Below are positions 5,976 to 15,545 of a stretch of 64,000 bases of DNA, piece by piece. Where the stretch lies: positions 2,232,001 to 2,296,000 of the forward strand of contig NZ_CP094468.1 of NCBI RefSeq assembly GCF_023347275.1, written 5' to 3'. The notes beneath the pieces were generated by a model. The model did not search any database, was not told the origin of the DNA, and worked only from the letters and a program-made list of their open reading frames with translations. The position numbers were made by a program, and so were the translations under genes. Numbering within the stretch: position 1 is the first letter of the stretch; each line of letters begins with the position of its first letter. This DNA is from Faecalibacterium sp. I3-3-89 (GTDB lineage Bacteria; Bacillota; Clostridia; Oscillospirales; Ruminococcaceae).

Positions 5976-8402
5976 TTATTCCAGCGGCAGGATCTTCAAG
6001 CTGAAATCCTCGCGCTGGATGTCGAAGTTGGGGTTGGTGCAGGGGTCGCCCGCAGCCAGCAGGTCGCCCCAGCGGGCCTGAAAACGCAGCACCTCGCCCT
6101 GAAAGCGCTTCTGCTTTTCGGGGTTGTCCTCCACGCCGCGGCTCTTGCTCTCGTAGTGGTAGAGCTGGGCGAAGGGAGTGAAGACGTTGGTGTAGCCTGC
6201 CTGACGAACGCGGACGCAGAAGTCCACATCGTTGAAGGCCACGGCATAGCTCTCATCCAGACCGCCCACCTCGTCGTAGATCTCCTTGCGGATGAGCAGG
6301 CAGGCGGCAGTGTCGGCGTAGACGTCCTGTACATAGTTCAGCCGTCCCATATAGCCGTCGGAGCTGGCGGGATAATACTTGTGCAGATGGCCCGCCACAC
6401 CGCCGATGCCGAAGCCGACGCCGGCGTGCTGGATGGTATCGTCCGGGTAGAGCAGCTTTGCGCCCACGCAGCCCACCCGCTTCTGCTGGGCGTACATGAC
6501 CATCTCTTCCAGCCATGCGGCCGTGATGACCTCAGTGTCGTTGTTGAGGAGCAGCAGATATTCGCCGGTGGCGAACTTCTCGCCGAAGTTGTTCAGGGCG
6601 CTGTAATTGAAGCCCTTGCCCTCCCACGTGACGACCTTGAGGGTGTCGGGGTGTTCTTTCTGCATCCGCTCGTAGGCCCGGAAGGTCTCGGGGGCCTTGC
6701 TGTTGTTTTCGATGAGGATGATCTCAAGATCCGGATAGGTCGTGCGGGCATAAATGGACTCCACACAGGTCTCCAGATCGTGGATGTGATCGCAGGTGGG
6801 GATGAGGATGCTCACCCGGCCCGGATGGGCGATGGTGTAGTCGGTCTTGTAATAGCCCGGCGTACCCGGAATGAGGGAGACATCGTCCACGGCCACGCCG
6901 CAGCGGGCATAATGGGCCTTGAGGGCCGCGATGCCCGCGTCGATGCAGTAGGTCTTGGCGGAGATGTCGCTGGCCGTGCTGCCGGGGCTGGAGCGCCAGT
7001 AATAGAGGGCATGGGGGATGTGGACGATCTTCCTCGCCTTTTCCGTCAGGCGGAGGAACAGCTCGTAGTCCTGACTGCCGTTGTACTCCATCCGCTCGGG
7101 GCCGCCTGCGGCGTCCATCAGCCGACGGCTGAAGAGGGTCAGGTGGCAGATATAGTTGTTGGAGCGGAGGTTGTCCAGCATGAAATCGGGCTTGAAGTGG
7201 TAGAGCACCACATTCTCCACCTTGCCCTCGAAGGTCGCCTCGTCGGTGTAGACGAAGTCGGCCCCCTGCTCGGCGATGGCCTTGGCGGCATACCAGAGGG
7301 CACAGGGGTGGAGGATGTCGTCGTGGTCCAGCAGGGCGATGAAGTCGCCGGTGGCCATCTCGATGCCCTTATTGGTGTTGCCGGGGATCAGCTCGTTCTT
7401 TTCCAGCTTCTGGTAGCGGATGCGGGGGTCTGCGGCGGCACGCTGCCGGACCATCTCCCCCACGCCCGGGGCAGTGCCGGCGTCCACACAGCAAAGCTCC
7501 CAGTTCCGGTAGGTCTGGTTCACGACCGAGTCCAGCAGCTCCTCAAGGAAGTCCAGCGGGGTGTTGTACAGAGGCACCACGATGCTGATCTTGGGGCCTG
7601 CGGGCTGATCTTCCGCCTGATGCACCAGCAGCTCCACCGAGGCGAAGCGGTCCGCGCGCATGACCCTGCCCGGGAAGAGGGCGGCATACTCGCGGCGGGC
7701 GCGGGCCTGCTCCCGCACGCCCTCGATCCCGCCCCGGCGCAGCTCCCGCAGCAGGACGAAGAGGGGCAGAGTGTGCCAGAGCTGGCGGCTCTTGCTGACG
7801 GCGTAGCGCATGGGCCATGTCATCTTCCAGAAGGTCGAGCCGGTCACTTCGGCCAGCGTCTTTTCCAGCTGCTGCTCGTGGCTGCGGCTGAGGGAAAGGT
7901 CGCTGCGCAGCCGGGCGATCAGCTCGGCTTCCTCGCCGCAGGTGCGCTCGGCGCGCACCATCCGGTCGCGCAGGATGTCCATTTCCAGCTCATAGCCCCG
8001 CACCATCTTATACCCGGTGGGCTGGGAGGCGCAGAAGAGGGCGGACTGCTGGGCGCGGCCCTTGCTGCGCCAGCCGAAGTCGCGGAAATATCCTCTCTGC
8101 GCCAGCTGCTCGGCCCAGCCCGCCATGACGGTGCTCTCACTGCTCACCAGCAGCACCCGGGCGGGCAGCTTCTCCGGCAGCGTCTCATAGGCCGGGTCCA
8201 CCACGACCAGAAGCTCTGCCTCTGAGCCTTCCGCCCACGCCTCCGCCGCTACGCCTGCCCGGCGCAGCGCCTTGGTCAGCAGAAGGCTCTGCTCTCCCAG
8301 CAGGGCCGCCGAGGCGGCAGCCGCCTCCTCTGCGATGCGCTGCGCCAGTGCACGGCAGCGCTCCCGCTCCTGCTTTTCTTTTTTTTCCTTCTCCAACTGC
8401 AT
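5976..8402 (-). CDS. Tandem-domain family 2 glycosyltransferase
   Basis: A protein of about 808 residues with two GT-A domains in one chain. Residues 1-190 are charged and helical with coiled-coil character. GT2 domain 1 starts near 271 (ISIVVPLYN) with LLDHDD at 358-363. GT2 domain 2 starts near 530 (VSILIPTCD) with LLNNDTE near 610 and a VGGLDESYAVAFNDVDFC acceptor segment. Such bifunctional enzymes extend polysaccharides such as rhamnan or galactan chains by alternating linkages. ATG 8402 is used because GGTGGAGA lies 8 nt upstream, while an ATG 24 bp earlier has no site. It is probably co-transcribed with the gene at 4971. Confidence 0.88.
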   Translation of the reverse strand: MQLEKEKKEKQERERCRALAQRIAEEAAAASAALLGEQSLLLTKALRRAGVAAEAWAEGSEAELLVVVDPAYETLPEKLPARVLLVSSESTVMAGWAEQLAQRGYFRDFGWRSKGRAQQSALFCASQPTGYKMVRGYELEMDILRDRMVRAERTCGEEAELIARLRSDLSLSRSHEQQLEKTLAEVTGSTFWKMTWPMRYAVSKSRQLWHTLPLFVLLRELRRGGIEGVREQARARREYAALFPGRVMRADRFASVELLVHQAEDQPAGPKISIVVPLYNTPLDFLEELLDSVVNQTYRNWELCCVDAGTAPGVGEMVRQRAAADPRIRYQKLEKNELIPGNTNKGIEMATGDFIALLDHDDILHPCALWYAAKAIAEQGADFVYTDEATFEGKVENVVLYHFKPDFMLDNLRSNNYICHLTLFSRRLMDAAGGPERMEYNGSQDYELFLRLTEKARKIVHIPHALYYWRSSPGSTASDISAKTYCIDAGIAALKAHYARCGVAVDDVSLIPGTPGYYKTDYTIAHPGRVSILIPTCDHIHDLETCVESIYARTTYPDLEIILIENNSKAPETFRAYERMQKEHPDTLKVVTWEGKGFNYSALNNFGEKFATGEYLLLLNNDTEVITAAWLEEMVMYAQQKRVGCVGAKLLYPDDTIQHAGVGFGIGGVAGHLHKYYPASSDGYMGRLNYVQDVYADTAACLLIRKEIYDEVGGLDESYAVAFNDVDFCVRVRQAGYTNVFTPFAQLYHYESKSRGVEDNPEKQKRFQGEVLRFQARWGDLLAAGDPCTNPNFDIQREDFSLKILPLE

Positions 8403-8551
8403 TCCGTTCTCTCCACCTAATATCATTTATCGTATCGTCCCAGCGATTTCGGGACGTGAAGCGCAAAAGAGCCGTTTCTTGAGTACAAACGTGTACAGTA
8501 TACCAAATCGCGCCTCATTTGAGAAGTATTTTGCGCAATTCCTTTCGTTTT

Positions 8552-9631
8552 TTACATCCCGAGCAGGCGGCGCAGCCAGCTGAACAGTCCACCGCCGGAA
8601 GAGCTGCCGCTGCCCACCGTCCGGATGGAAACGCCGGAGTAGTAGTGCTTGAGGATGTCGCGATAGCCCATCCCCTCCTCGGCGGCATAGCCCACCGCGC
8701 CGCACTGGCTCATGCCCACGCCGTGGCCGAAGCCATAGTAGTTCATGCAGGGCACGCCTGCAGCATCTGCGCTGAAATCGAAGCAGTAGCGGGAGGACAC
8801 GAACTGGTTGATGTAGCGGTAGCTGCGGCCGTTGGACACCAGCGTGTTGTACTGGACGAAGCCGCCGAGGTCTTTGTGGGTGGTATCGGCGCTCTGGTAA
8901 GGCTCACCGGTGCGGCTGTCCTTGTACTCGGTGTAGTCGTAGTCCTTGCCGATGACCCGGCGGAGCTTTTCGTGGTACTGGCGCTCGTAGGGGCTTTCGA
9001 CGCTCTTGAGGTAGGGCACATCCGAACCCCACGCATCGAGGCTGGAGCAGGTGCCGTAAACGCCGGTCTGGGTGTTATAACCCGCGCTGGCCGACCAGAC
9101 GGCGTCGATGACGCTGCCGTTGTAGGTCAGCACCTCATCCTTCACCGACTCCACCGCCTTACGAATGGCCGAGCGGGCCGAGGCGGGGATGTCCTCCACC
9201 GGGGTGTAGATGAGGGCGTTGGCCGAAGAGCCATACTGCTTGTGGTACTCGAGGTAGGAGTGGATGGCCACGGCCTGCGCTTTCCACGCCTCCTGCGCCG
9301 CGCTGGCGCTGACATAGCTGCCGATGGAGCCAAGCTCGGTGTAGGTGATGCCCACGAGGCAGTCCGCGAGGTCGAGGGTCACGTTCCTGCGCAGGCCCTT
9401 GCCCTTGATGTTCAGATAGGGCATGGTAATCTTATCTTTGGAGCCGAAGAGCCAGCTCAGACAATTTTCTTCTTCCCCCGGGACGAGGGTGGTGTTTGCG
9501 CCGCCGATGGTGGTGGCCCCGGGCGCGACATCCTCGGCAAACACCGCCGGGACAGCCACACACAGCATCACCGCTGCCAGCACCAGCGCCGCCAGACGGC
9601 GCGCGAAACTCAGACTCTGCTTCACAGTCAT
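8552..9631 (-). CDS. SpoIID/LytB-domain exported protein
   Basis: About 359 residues with an N-terminal signal peptide (basic start, hydrophobic 10-30, Ala-x-Ala cleavage near AVFA). The SpoIID family core follows: AAQEAWKAQAVAIHSY, SASAGYNT, and a C-terminal YGFGHGVGMSQCGAVGYA block with the family's HGVGMSQ motif. Family members are peptidoglycan lytic transglycosylases that cleave denuded glycan strands. SpoIID acts in engulfment, but homologues occur in non-sporulating species, and no sporulation partner is adjacent here. AGGAGG sits only 3 nt before ATG 9631, so an in-frame GTG at 9625 is an equally good start. The C terminus ends in a Ser/Gly linker and a basic tail. Confidence 0.85.
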   Translation of the reverse strand: MTVKQSLSFARRLAALVLAAVMLCVAVPAVFAEDVAPGATTIGGANTTLVPGEEENCLSWLFGSKDKITMPYLNIKGKGLRRNVTLDLADCLVGITYTELGSIGSYVSASAAQEAWKAQAVAIHSYLEYHKQYGSSANALIYTPVEDIPASARSAIRKAVESVKDEVLTYNGSVIDAVWSASAGYNTQTGVYGTCSSLDAWGSDVPYLKSVESPYERQYHEKLRRVIGKDYDYTEYKDSRTGEPYQSADTTHKDLGGFVQYNTLVSNGRSYRYINQFVSSRYCFDFSADAAGVPCMNYYGFGHGVGMSQCGAVGYAAEEGMGYRDILKHYYSGVSIRTVGSGSSSGGGLFSWLRRLLGM

Positions 9632-9814
9632 TTTCCTCCTGTCGTTTTCGACATTTCTATAGTCAGTATCAGTGTAACACACTGCGCCCCCGACGGCAAG
9701 GACGGAAGTTGTGCGAAAATGTGAAAAGACGCCTTTGCAAGCTCCGGGAATTGTGATAAAGTATAGCAGGAGAGAACAGGTCCGCCTCTGACAGGCAGGA
9801 CAAGGAGGGCCGGA

Positions 9815-10606
9815 ATGGACAGCAGAGAGTTATACCCCACCGACGAGCAGCGCCGCCGCATCATGGATTTCATCATGGCGGCAGGCGAGACGCTGCTGGA
9901 AAACGGAGCGGAGGTCTTTCGGGTGGAGCAGACGATGGAGATCATGGCCCGCAGCTTCCATCTGCGGGAGTTCCACGTCTATGTGCTGACCAACGGCATC
10001 TTCGCCAGCGCAGGCACGGCGGAGATCGCCGAGGTGCGGAACGTACCGGTGCGGACGACCCACTTGGGCCGGGTGGTGGCGGTGAACGCCCTTTCCCGTC
10101 AGATCGCCGCCGGGGGCGTCACGCTGGACGAGGCCGAGTGCCGTCTGGCCGAGGCCCGGCACATCCCCTTCCCCAAGGGCCGGACCCAGCTTCTGGCCGG
10201 GATGAGCGGCGCAGCCTGCTTCGCCCTCATCTTCGGCGGCACGGTGCACTCGGCGCTGGCGGCGGCTGTGGCCGGCTTCCTCGTCAGCGGCTATCTGCTG
10301 CTCTGCGAGAAAAAGGGGTTATCCAGCGGCTTCCGCAAGATCTCGGCGGCGGCCCTTATCACGCTGGTCTGCATCGTCGGGTGCTCCCTGCTGGGCATCG
10401 AGTCCAGCCATGCCATCATCGGCACCCTGATGATCCTGACCCCCGGCATCGCTTTCACCATGGGCATCCGGGACTTCGTGCAGGGCGACTACCTCTCGGG
10501 GACCATCCGGATGATCGACGCCCTGCTGATTGCAGCCAGCATCGCCATCGGCACCGGTCTCGTGCTGAGCCTTACTTCGATCCTGACGGGGGTGACGGTG
10601 GTATGA
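9815..10606 (+). CDS. ThrE-type threonine/serine exporter, N-terminal family subunit
   Basis: A membrane protein of 263 residues. Residues 10-125 form the cytosolic ThrE/DUF1212 domain (AGETLLENGAEVFRVEQTM, FVYVLTNGIFAS-like strand), followed by about five membrane spans from residue 128. In this split family it pairs with a small DUF3815 partner, encoded next with an ATGA overlap, and the pair corresponds to one full ThrE. The likely role is export of threonine or serine. The substrate is inferred from the family only. Confidence 0.85.
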   Translation: MDSRELYPTDEQRRRIMDFIMAAGETLLENGAEVFRVEQTMEIMARSFHLREFHVYVLTNGIFASAGTAEIAEVRNVPVRTTHLGRVVAVNALSRQIAAGGVTLDEAECRLAEARHIPFPKGRTQLLAGMSGAACFALIFGGTVHSALAAAVAGFLVSGYLLLCEKKGLSSGFRKISAAALITLVCIVGCSLLGIESSHAIIGTLMILTPGIAFTMGIRDFVQGDYLSGTIRMIDALLIAASIAIGTGLVLSLTSILTGVTVV

Positions 10607-11067
10607 TGACGATGACAAATGCCCAGATCGGCCAGCTGGTGGCCCAGTTCTTTCTGGCCGGGGCGGGGACGCTGAGCTTCGCCATCCTCTTCGCCTGCCC
10701 CCGGCGCACCCTCCCCTGCTGCGCACTGGTGGGCGCAGCGGGCTGGTTCGTCTATGAGCTGGCGGTCTTGTACGGAGCCGATGCCGCGGCGGCTTCCCTC
10801 ATCGCGGTCATCCCGCTGACGCTGGTGTCCCGGCTCTTCGCCATCCTGCTCAAAACGCCGGTAACGGTCTTTCTGCTCACCGGCATCTTCCCCCTCGTGC
10901 CCGGCGCAGGCATCTACTACACGGCCTACTACTTCATCCAAGGCGAAAACGCCCTCTCGCTGGCCAACGGCATCTCCACCTTCAAGGTCGCCGTTTCGCT
11001 GGCCGTGGGCATCGCGCTGGTGCTGGGCCTGCCCATGCCGAAGGGGCATAGGTGGAAGAGCAAATAA
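10603..11067 (+). CDS. ThrE-type exporter, small membrane subunit
   Basis: A 154-residue hydrophobic protein with four to five membrane segments and a conserved PLVPGAGIYYTAYY motif typical of the DUF3815 half of the ThrE exporter. The start ATG at 10603 overlaps the upstream stop (ATGA), implying translational coupling and a two-subunit transporter. Long upstream in-frame readings into the partner gene are shadows. A terminator follows at 11085. Confidence 0.85.
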   Translation: MMTMTNAQIGQLVAQFFLAGAGTLSFAILFACPRRTLPCCALVGAAGWFVYELAVLYGADAAAASLIAVIPLTLVSRLFAILLKTPVTVFLLTGIFPLVPGAGIYYTAYYFIQGENALSLANGISTFKVAVSLAVGIALVLGLPMPKGHRWKSK

Positions 11068-11084
11068 GCTGTAACAACAAAAAG

Positions 11085-11140
11085 CACCCGCAGCGCTGTT
11101 TCCCCATGATATGGAAACGTGCTGCGGGTGTTTCTTTGTT
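11085..11140. terminator. Terminator after exporter genes
   Basis: The 10-bp arms 11085-11094 and 11121-11130 plus an inner GTTTCC/GGAAAC stem are followed by TTTCTTTG. It also serves the convergent lipoprotein gene. Confidence 0.75.
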
Positions 11141-11169
11141 CAAAAATGCGCTTTATCGCGCAGTTTCAA

Positions 11170-11529
11170 TTATGCAATGACCATCTCAATTTTCGCAACT
11201 GGCTTTTCTGCCGTCCAGTCAACGTCAAACTCTGTCAGCCCCTCGTTCTTCAGCTTAAAGCCTTGATTTGTACGAATCTTTTTCAGAGTCTCCTCGATCT
11301 GCTCCTTTTTGACCGTGCCGCCCTTGACGACACTAACGGTTTCCGTATACGAGCCGTCGTCAACCTGCTTCTGACCCAAAATAAGGCTTTCATACCAGTA
11401 CTGGACTTCAACATCTGCCATCACAGGGTTTTTGCTGCTATCGCAGCCGGAGAGAACACCCGCTGCTGCCACGGCCAGAGCCATCACACCAGCGCTCTTC
11501 AGGAAATTACGACGAGTCATATTAGTCAT
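11170..11529 (-). CDS. Small lipoprotein of unknown function
   Basis: 119 residues. The N terminus has a twin-arginine-like MTRRNFLKSAG stretch and a lipobox LSGC near residue 29, so it should be lipid-anchored on the outer face of the membrane. The remainder is a small, mostly beta domain of about 85 residues that I do not recognise. ATG 11529 is chosen because GAGG lies 9 nt upstream. Longer readings add an unlikely charged extension. It is convergent with the exporter genes and separated from the nitroreductase by about 300 bp of AT-rich DNA. Confidence 0.7.
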   Translation of the reverse strand: MTNMTRRNFLKSAGVMALAVAAAGVLSGCDSSKNPVMADVEVQYWYESLILGQKQVDDGSYTETVSVVKGGTVKKEQIEETLKKIRTNQGFKLKNEGLTEFDVDWTAEKPVAKIEMVIA

Positions 11530-11770
11530 TTTCTTGCACCTCATAAACTGTTTTGCTTCTTCTTGTTTTCCTCTGCGCATCTCCACAGAGGACGGTTAGT
11601 TTGCCGAAACTAATAATAGGCCATCTCCTGCTTTTTGTCAATATTTTTCCAGTATGTTAGCGTTCATTAACATTATATCATCATTTTTTATCTCCGGTTT
11701 ATGGATTTTTCTCTCATTTCTTCATTTCTCAGACAGGCCTTTCCCGTGTTTTCCGCTGATTCCAAATTTC

Positions 11771-11799
11771 TTGCACCGCGTCTGCTCCTATGCTATAAT
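11771..11799 (+). promoter_or_regulatory. Nitroreductase promoter
   Basis: TTGCAC (11771-11776) and TATAAT (11794-11799) are spaced 17 bp, about 35 bp before the start codon. The DNA from 11590 to here is AT-rich and shows no gene. Confidence 0.75.
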
Positions 11800-11834
11800 C
11801 AGGCTGTACTTATATAGTAAAGGAGTGTCCGCTG

Positions 11835-12410
11835 ATGTCTATTATGGAAACGCTTGCCGCCCGCCGCACCTACCGCCGCTTCGCCCAGAAGCCGGTGCCG
11901 CAGGATGTGGTGGAGGATATGGTCGAGGCTTTGCGCCTTTCGTCCTGCGGCGCGAACCGTCAGGCCGTGAAGCTGGTGGTGGTGCAAAGCCCTGAGATGG
12001 TGGCGAAAGTCCACCCGCTGGTCAAGTGGGCCGGCTATCTGCCGCCGGAGCAGGGCACGCCCAAAGCCGACGAGCAGCCGGTGATGTATCTGGCCGTCGT
12101 GCAGGACAGCGCCATCCCCGGCGACCTCAACACCGACACCGGCATCGCGCTGGCCAACATCACCCTTGCCGCGTGGGACAAGGGCGTGGGCAGCTGCATC
12201 ATGGGTGCCATCAACAAGCCTGCCCTGAGCGAGCTGTTGGGCATCGCCGAGCCGGACAAGCTGGCCTTCATGGTGGCGCTGGGCTACCCCGCCCACACCG
12301 CCAAGGTCGTCCCCATGACCGAAGAGACGGGCATCAAATATTATCTGGACGAGGACCGCAACTACTGTGTGCCCAAGCGGAGCAGGGAGGAGCTGGCGCG
12401 AGAGATTTAA
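11835..12410 (+). CDS. Nitroreductase family protein
   Basis: A flavin-dependent oxidoreductase, 191 residues. The N-terminal ARRTYRRF motif (FMN phosphate contact) at about 9-16 and a Cys-Gly-Ala-Asn-Arg-Gln segment near 38-43 are typical, as is the C-terminal GYPAHTAK (near 155), which also contacts FMN. Proteins of this family reduce nitro compounds, quinones or flavins with NAD(P)H, and the natural substrate is unknown. AGGAG lies 9 nt before ATG. It is monocistronic behind its own promoter, with a palindromic repeat immediately downstream. Confidence 0.88.
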   Translation: MSIMETLAARRTYRRFAQKPVPQDVVEDMVEALRLSSCGANRQAVKLVVVQSPEMVAKVHPLVKWAGYLPPEQGTPKADEQPVMYLAVVQDSAIPGDLNTDTGIALANITLAAWDKGVGSCIMGAINKPALSELLGIAEPDKLAFMVALGYPAHTAKVVPMTEETGIKYYLDEDRNYCVPKRSREELAREI

Positions 12411-12455
12411 CCGCTCCGTCACGCCTGACGGCGTAGGGCAGGCGCTCCTTCGTAC

Positions 12456-12690
12456 AACCTCTCAGTCTGCTTCGCAGACAGCTCCCCTTGTAGGGGAGCC
12501 TCTGGCGAAGAGATGAAGCTTTACGGAATGCCAAGGCCTCTCCTCGGTAGGCAACGGCGACGACCGCCGCCAGTGGCGGAAACAGGGAATCGCTGTTGGG
12601 GCAGCGGCCAGCAGGATGCAAGCGGCAGCGAAGCAGACGCTGGGAGCCGCAACCCGGGCAGGGGCACGGCGAAGCCGTGACGGAGAGGTT
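12456..12690. repeat. Palindromic intergenic repeat, long form (R2)
   Basis: It begins AACCTCTCAGTC and ends GACGGAGAGGTT, so the ends are inverted repeats. The core contains the CTCCCC/GGGGAG hairpin, AATGCCAAGGCCT, and an inserted block shared with R1 (GACCGCCGCCAGTGGCGG to GAGCCGCAACCCGG). It appears to be a composite of two elements of the family. Confidence 0.75.
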
Positions 12691-12774
12691 TTGCATATAT
12701 TCATACTTCATCCTCAATATTCTGCATAATTGTTTGCAATTCGGTTTCAATTTGATGGAATTTTTGCACAACAC

Positions 12775-12803
12775 TTGACTTTTCAAATTGTACAACCTAT
12801 ACT
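12775..12803 (+). promoter_or_regulatory. Promoter of amino-acid ABC transporter operon
   Basis: TTGACT (12775-12780) and TATACT (12798-12803) have 17-bp spacing. A leader of roughly 75 nt precedes the binding-protein gene. Confidence 0.75.
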
Positions 12804-12885
12804 AAACACGCTCTCTGATTTTTCGATGAATCGCATCGCAGCAGAGAACTGCAAATGATATGCACATAAAGAGGAGTGTTTGAAT

Positions 12886-13728
12886 ATGAAAAAGATCTCT
12901 CGCCGCAGCTTTCTCGCTGCTTCCGGCCTGACCATTGCTGCTCTGGCTCTGACTGCCTGCGGCGGCTCTGCCTCCACCGCTTCTTCCGCTGCAAGCTCTG
13001 TGGTTGCTTCTTCCGAGGCTGCTTCCACCAGCGCTGCTGCTGCTGAGCTGACCACCGTTGAGGCTGGCAAGCTGACCATGGCCACCAACGCCGCCTTCCC
13101 TCCGTACGAGATGACCACCGATGCAGGCGCATTTGAGGGCATTGATATCGATACCGCTCAGGCCATCGCCGACAAGCTGGGCCTCGAGCTGCAGATCGAC
13201 GACATGGACTTTGACGCTGCTCTTCTGAGCGTCCAGCAGGGCAAGGCCGACATCGCCATGGCTGGCGTCACCGTCACCGACGAGCGCAAGAACGTCATGG
13301 ATTTCTCCGACAGCTACGCTACCGGCATCCAGTCCATCATCGTGCCCGAGGGTTCTGACATCGCTTCTCCCGACGATCTGGCCGGCAAGATGATCGGCAC
13401 CCAGCGCGGCACCACTGGCTACATCTACTGCTCCGATGACTTCGGCGACGATGCAGTCGTGGCTTACGACGATGGTCTGACCGCTGTGCAGGCTCTGAAC
13501 AACGGTCAGGTGGACGCTGTCGTCATCGACAATGCCCCCGCCAAGGAGTTCGTCGCTGCCAACCCCGGTCTGGTCCTTCTGGACACCAGCTACGCCGAGG
13601 AGGACTACGCCATCGGCATGGCCAAGGGCAACACCGCTCTGGAAGACGCTGTCAACGCTGCTCTGGAGGAGCTGAAGGCAGACGGCACCCTGCAGTCCAT
13701 CGTGGACAAGTACATCACCGCTGAATAA
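12886..13728 (+). CDS. Amino-acid ABC transporter substrate-binding lipoprotein
   Basis: A solute-binding protein of about 280 residues, family 3 (polar amino acids). The signal MKKISRRSFLAASG is followed by lipobox LTAC near residue 24, then a Ser/Ala-rich linker to about residue 60. The mature domain has LTMATNAAFPPYE and GIDIDTAQAIADKLG near its start and DVVIDNAPA-like hinge motifs. It delivers amino acid to the permease and ATPase encoded next. ATG 12886 is preferred because GAGGAG lies 9 nt upstream. An in-frame TTG 6 bp earlier is too close to it. Codon use is notably GCT/TCT-rich, as in highly expressed genes. Confidence 0.92.
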   Translation: MKKISRRSFLAASGLTIAALALTACGGSASTASSAASSVVASSEAASTSAAAAELTTVEAGKLTMATNAAFPPYEMTTDAGAFEGIDIDTAQAIADKLGLELQIDDMDFDAALLSVQQGKADIAMAGVTVTDERKNVMDFSDSYATGIQSIIVPEGSDIASPDDLAGKMIGTQRGTTGYIYCSDDFGDDAVVAYDDGLTAVQALNNGQVDAVVIDNAPAKEFVAANPGLVLLDTSYAEEDYAIGMAKGNTALEDAVNAALEELKADGTLQSIVDKYITAE

Positions 13729-13751
13729 TCAGCGCGTTTCTTTCCGCGTCA

Positions 13752-13787
13752 GGGGGAGGCGGCCTGAAAAGGCTCCTCCCCTTTTTT
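13752..13787 (+). terminator. Intra-operon stem-loop after the binding-protein gene
   Basis: GGGGGAGG and CCTCCCC arms with an inner GGC/GCC-like stem are followed by TTTTTT. It probably causes partial termination, so the binding protein is made in excess of the membrane subunits. Confidence 0.7.
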
Positions 13788-13836
13788 GAAATCCACCGGT
13801 TACAAAATTTTTACAAAAAGAAAGGTGAGGATGCGA

Positions 13837-14601
13837 ATGGCCGCACAATACGAGCTGCTGAAAGAGCTTCTCAACAGCGGGACGCCGCTCAGCTTCGGGC
13901 AGAACATTTTCTTTAAGTTTTATCAGGCATTCATCCTGAAGGACCGCTGGCTCCAGTACATCAACGGCGTGGGCACCACCCTGCTGGTCACAGCCATCGC
14001 GCTGGCGATGGGCGTCGCGCTGGGCAGCGTGGTGGCGCTGGTGCGTGTGGCCCACGACCAGCAGCGCACCGGCCGCATGAACCCGGTGCTGGGCTTCTTC
14101 AACGCGGTGTGTCAGGTGTACACCACTATCATCCGCGGCACGCCTATGATGGTGCAGCTGCTCATCATGAGCATGGTCATCTTTGCCAACAGCCGCAACT
14201 TCACGATGGTCGGCGCGTTGGCGCTGGGCATCAACTCGGGCGCCTATGTCTCCGAGATCATCCGCGGCGGCCTGATGGCCGTTGACCCCGGCCAGATGGA
14301 GGCCGGCCGCAGCCTCGGCCTCAACTACATAACCACGATGGTGGTCATCATCATCCCGCAGGCCATCCGCGCCGTGCTTCCCGCCCTCGGCAACGAGTTC
14401 ATCATGCTGCTGAAGGATACGTCCCTCATCACCGTCATCGGCGGCAAGGAGCTGCTGTATGCGGCACAGGGCATCATGAACCGCACCTACGAGGCCATGT
14501 TCCCCCTGTGCGGCGTCGCCCTCATCTATCTGGTGCTGGTGATGCTGTTCACATGGCTGCTCGCAAAGTTTGAGAGGAGGCTGGCACAAAGTGACCGATA
14601 A
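13837..14601 (+). CDS. Amino-acid ABC transporter permease
   Basis: A membrane subunit of about 254 residues, HisM/GlnP type, with five or so hydrophobic segments. The binding-protein-dependent permease loop contacting the ATPase is visible as [23 protein letters not shown] (EAA motif, around residues 135-160). [18 protein letters not shown] marks the first core span. Two ATGs (13831, 13837) share the site AAAGGTGAGG, and I use the second. It overlaps the ATPase gene by 11 bp. Confidence 0.9.
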   Translation: MAAQYELLKELLNSGTPLSFGQNIFFKFYQAFILKDRWLQYINGVGTTLLVTAIALAMGVALGSVVALVRVAHDQQRTGRMNPVLGFFNAVCQVYTTIIRGTPMMVQLLIMSMVIFANSRNFTMVGALALGINSGAYVSEIIRGGLMAVDPGQMEAGRSLGLNYITTMVVIIIPQAIRAVLPALGNEFIMLLKDTSLITVIGGKELLYAAQGIMNRTYEAMFPLCGVALIYLVLVMLFTWLLAKFERRLAQSDR

Positions 14602-15355
14602 GATCCTTGAAGTCCGCGGTCTGACCAAGACCTACGGCGGCGAAAAGCGGAAGGGCGCAAAGCAGCCCACCCCCACCCTCGACGTGCTGAAGGGCATCGA
14701 CATCGATATCTACCGCGGCGACGTGGTCTGCCTCATCGGCCCCTCGGGCTGCGGCAAGTCCACCTTCCTGCGCTGCCTGAACCGGCTGGAGATCCCCACC
14801 GGCGGCAGCATCAAGTTTGAGGGCGTGGAGGTGGACGATGACCACATCGACGCCGTCCGCCAGAAGATGGGCATGGTGTTCCAGCACTTCAACCTCTTCC
14901 CCCACCTGACCGTCAAGAAGAACCTCGAGCTGGCCCCCAGCCTCCTCAAGCTCAAGGACAAAGAGGCCATCTCTGCCCGCGCCGACGAGCTTCTGGCCCG
15001 CGTGGGTCTGGCCGACAAGGCCAACGCCTACCCCAAGAGCCTGTCCGGCGGCCAGCAGCAGCGCATCGCCATCGCCCGTGCGCTGGCGATGGACCCGGAC
15101 GTCATCCTCTTCGACGAGCCGACCAGCGCCCTCGACCCCGAGATGGTCGGCGAGGTCCTCGAGCTGATGAAAGAGCTGGCCCACACCGGCATCACCATGC
15201 TGGTGGTCACCCACGAGATGGGCTTCGCCCGCGAAGTCTCCAACCGCGTCATCTTCATCGACGAGGGCCGCATTCAGGAGGATGAGCCGCCGCAGGAGCT
15301 GTTCACCAACCCCAAGCATCCCCGCCTGAAGGCATTCCTTTCCAAGATGCTGTAA
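14591..15355 (+). CDS. Amino-acid ABC transporter ATP-binding protein
   Basis: The 254-residue ATPase powers uptake. Walker [10 protein letters not shown] (near 49-57), Q-loop [10 protein letters not shown], signature LSGGQQQR, Walker [13 protein letters not shown] and switch His in VVTHEMGFA are all intact. The start is GTG 14591, with GAGGAGG about 10 nt upstream inside the permease gene, so translation is coupled. An upstream TTG reading would swallow the ribosome binding site. It is the third gene of a complete transporter operon ending at a strong terminator. Confidence 0.93.
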   Translation: MTDKILEVRGLTKTYGGEKRKGAKQPTPTLDVLKGIDIDIYRGDVVCLIGPSGCGKSTFLRCLNRLEIPTGGSIKFEGVEVDDDHIDAVRQKMGMVFQHFNLFPHLTVKKNLELAPSLLKLKDKEAISARADELLARVGLADKANAYPKSLSGGQQQRIAIARALAMDPDVILFDEPTSALDPEMVGEVLELMKELAHTGITMLVVTHEMGFAREVSNRVIFIDEGRIQEDEPPQELFTNPKHPRLKAFLSKML

Positions 15356-15366
15356 ATCCGAAATCG

Positions 15367-15406
15367 AAAAAGCACCATGCTGCATGACGCAACATGGTGC
15401 TTTTTT
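15367..15406 (+). terminator. Terminator of amino-acid transporter operon
   Basis: The 9-bp arms 15371-15379 and 15393-15401 enclose a 13-nt loop and are followed by a run of T. Confidence 0.85.
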
Positions 15407-15407
15407 C

Positions 15408-15542
15408 AACCTCTCCGTCACGCCTGACGGCGTGCCACCTCCCCTATCGAGGGGAGGCCTTGGCATGGCGGAAAGCTTCATCTCTTCGCCAGAGGCTCCC
15501 CTCGGTAGGGGAGCTGTCGAGCGAATGCGAGACTGAGAGGTT
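15408..15542. repeat. Palindromic intergenic repeat (R3)
   Basis: A full-length element of 135 bp. The ends AACCTCTC and GAGAGGTT are inverted, and two internal hairpins (CCTCCCC/GGGGAGG and GCTCCCCT/AGGGGAGC) flank TTGGCATGGCGGAAAGCTT. It lies between two convergent operons. Confidence 0.85.
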
Positions 15543-15545
15543 ATT

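Noticed and set aside
5355..8225. A 956-codon open frame on the plus strand
   Set aside because: It lies antisense to two well-supported glycosyltransferase genes. Its composition is the Val/Gly/Asp-rich pattern expected from reading GC-rich genes backwards.
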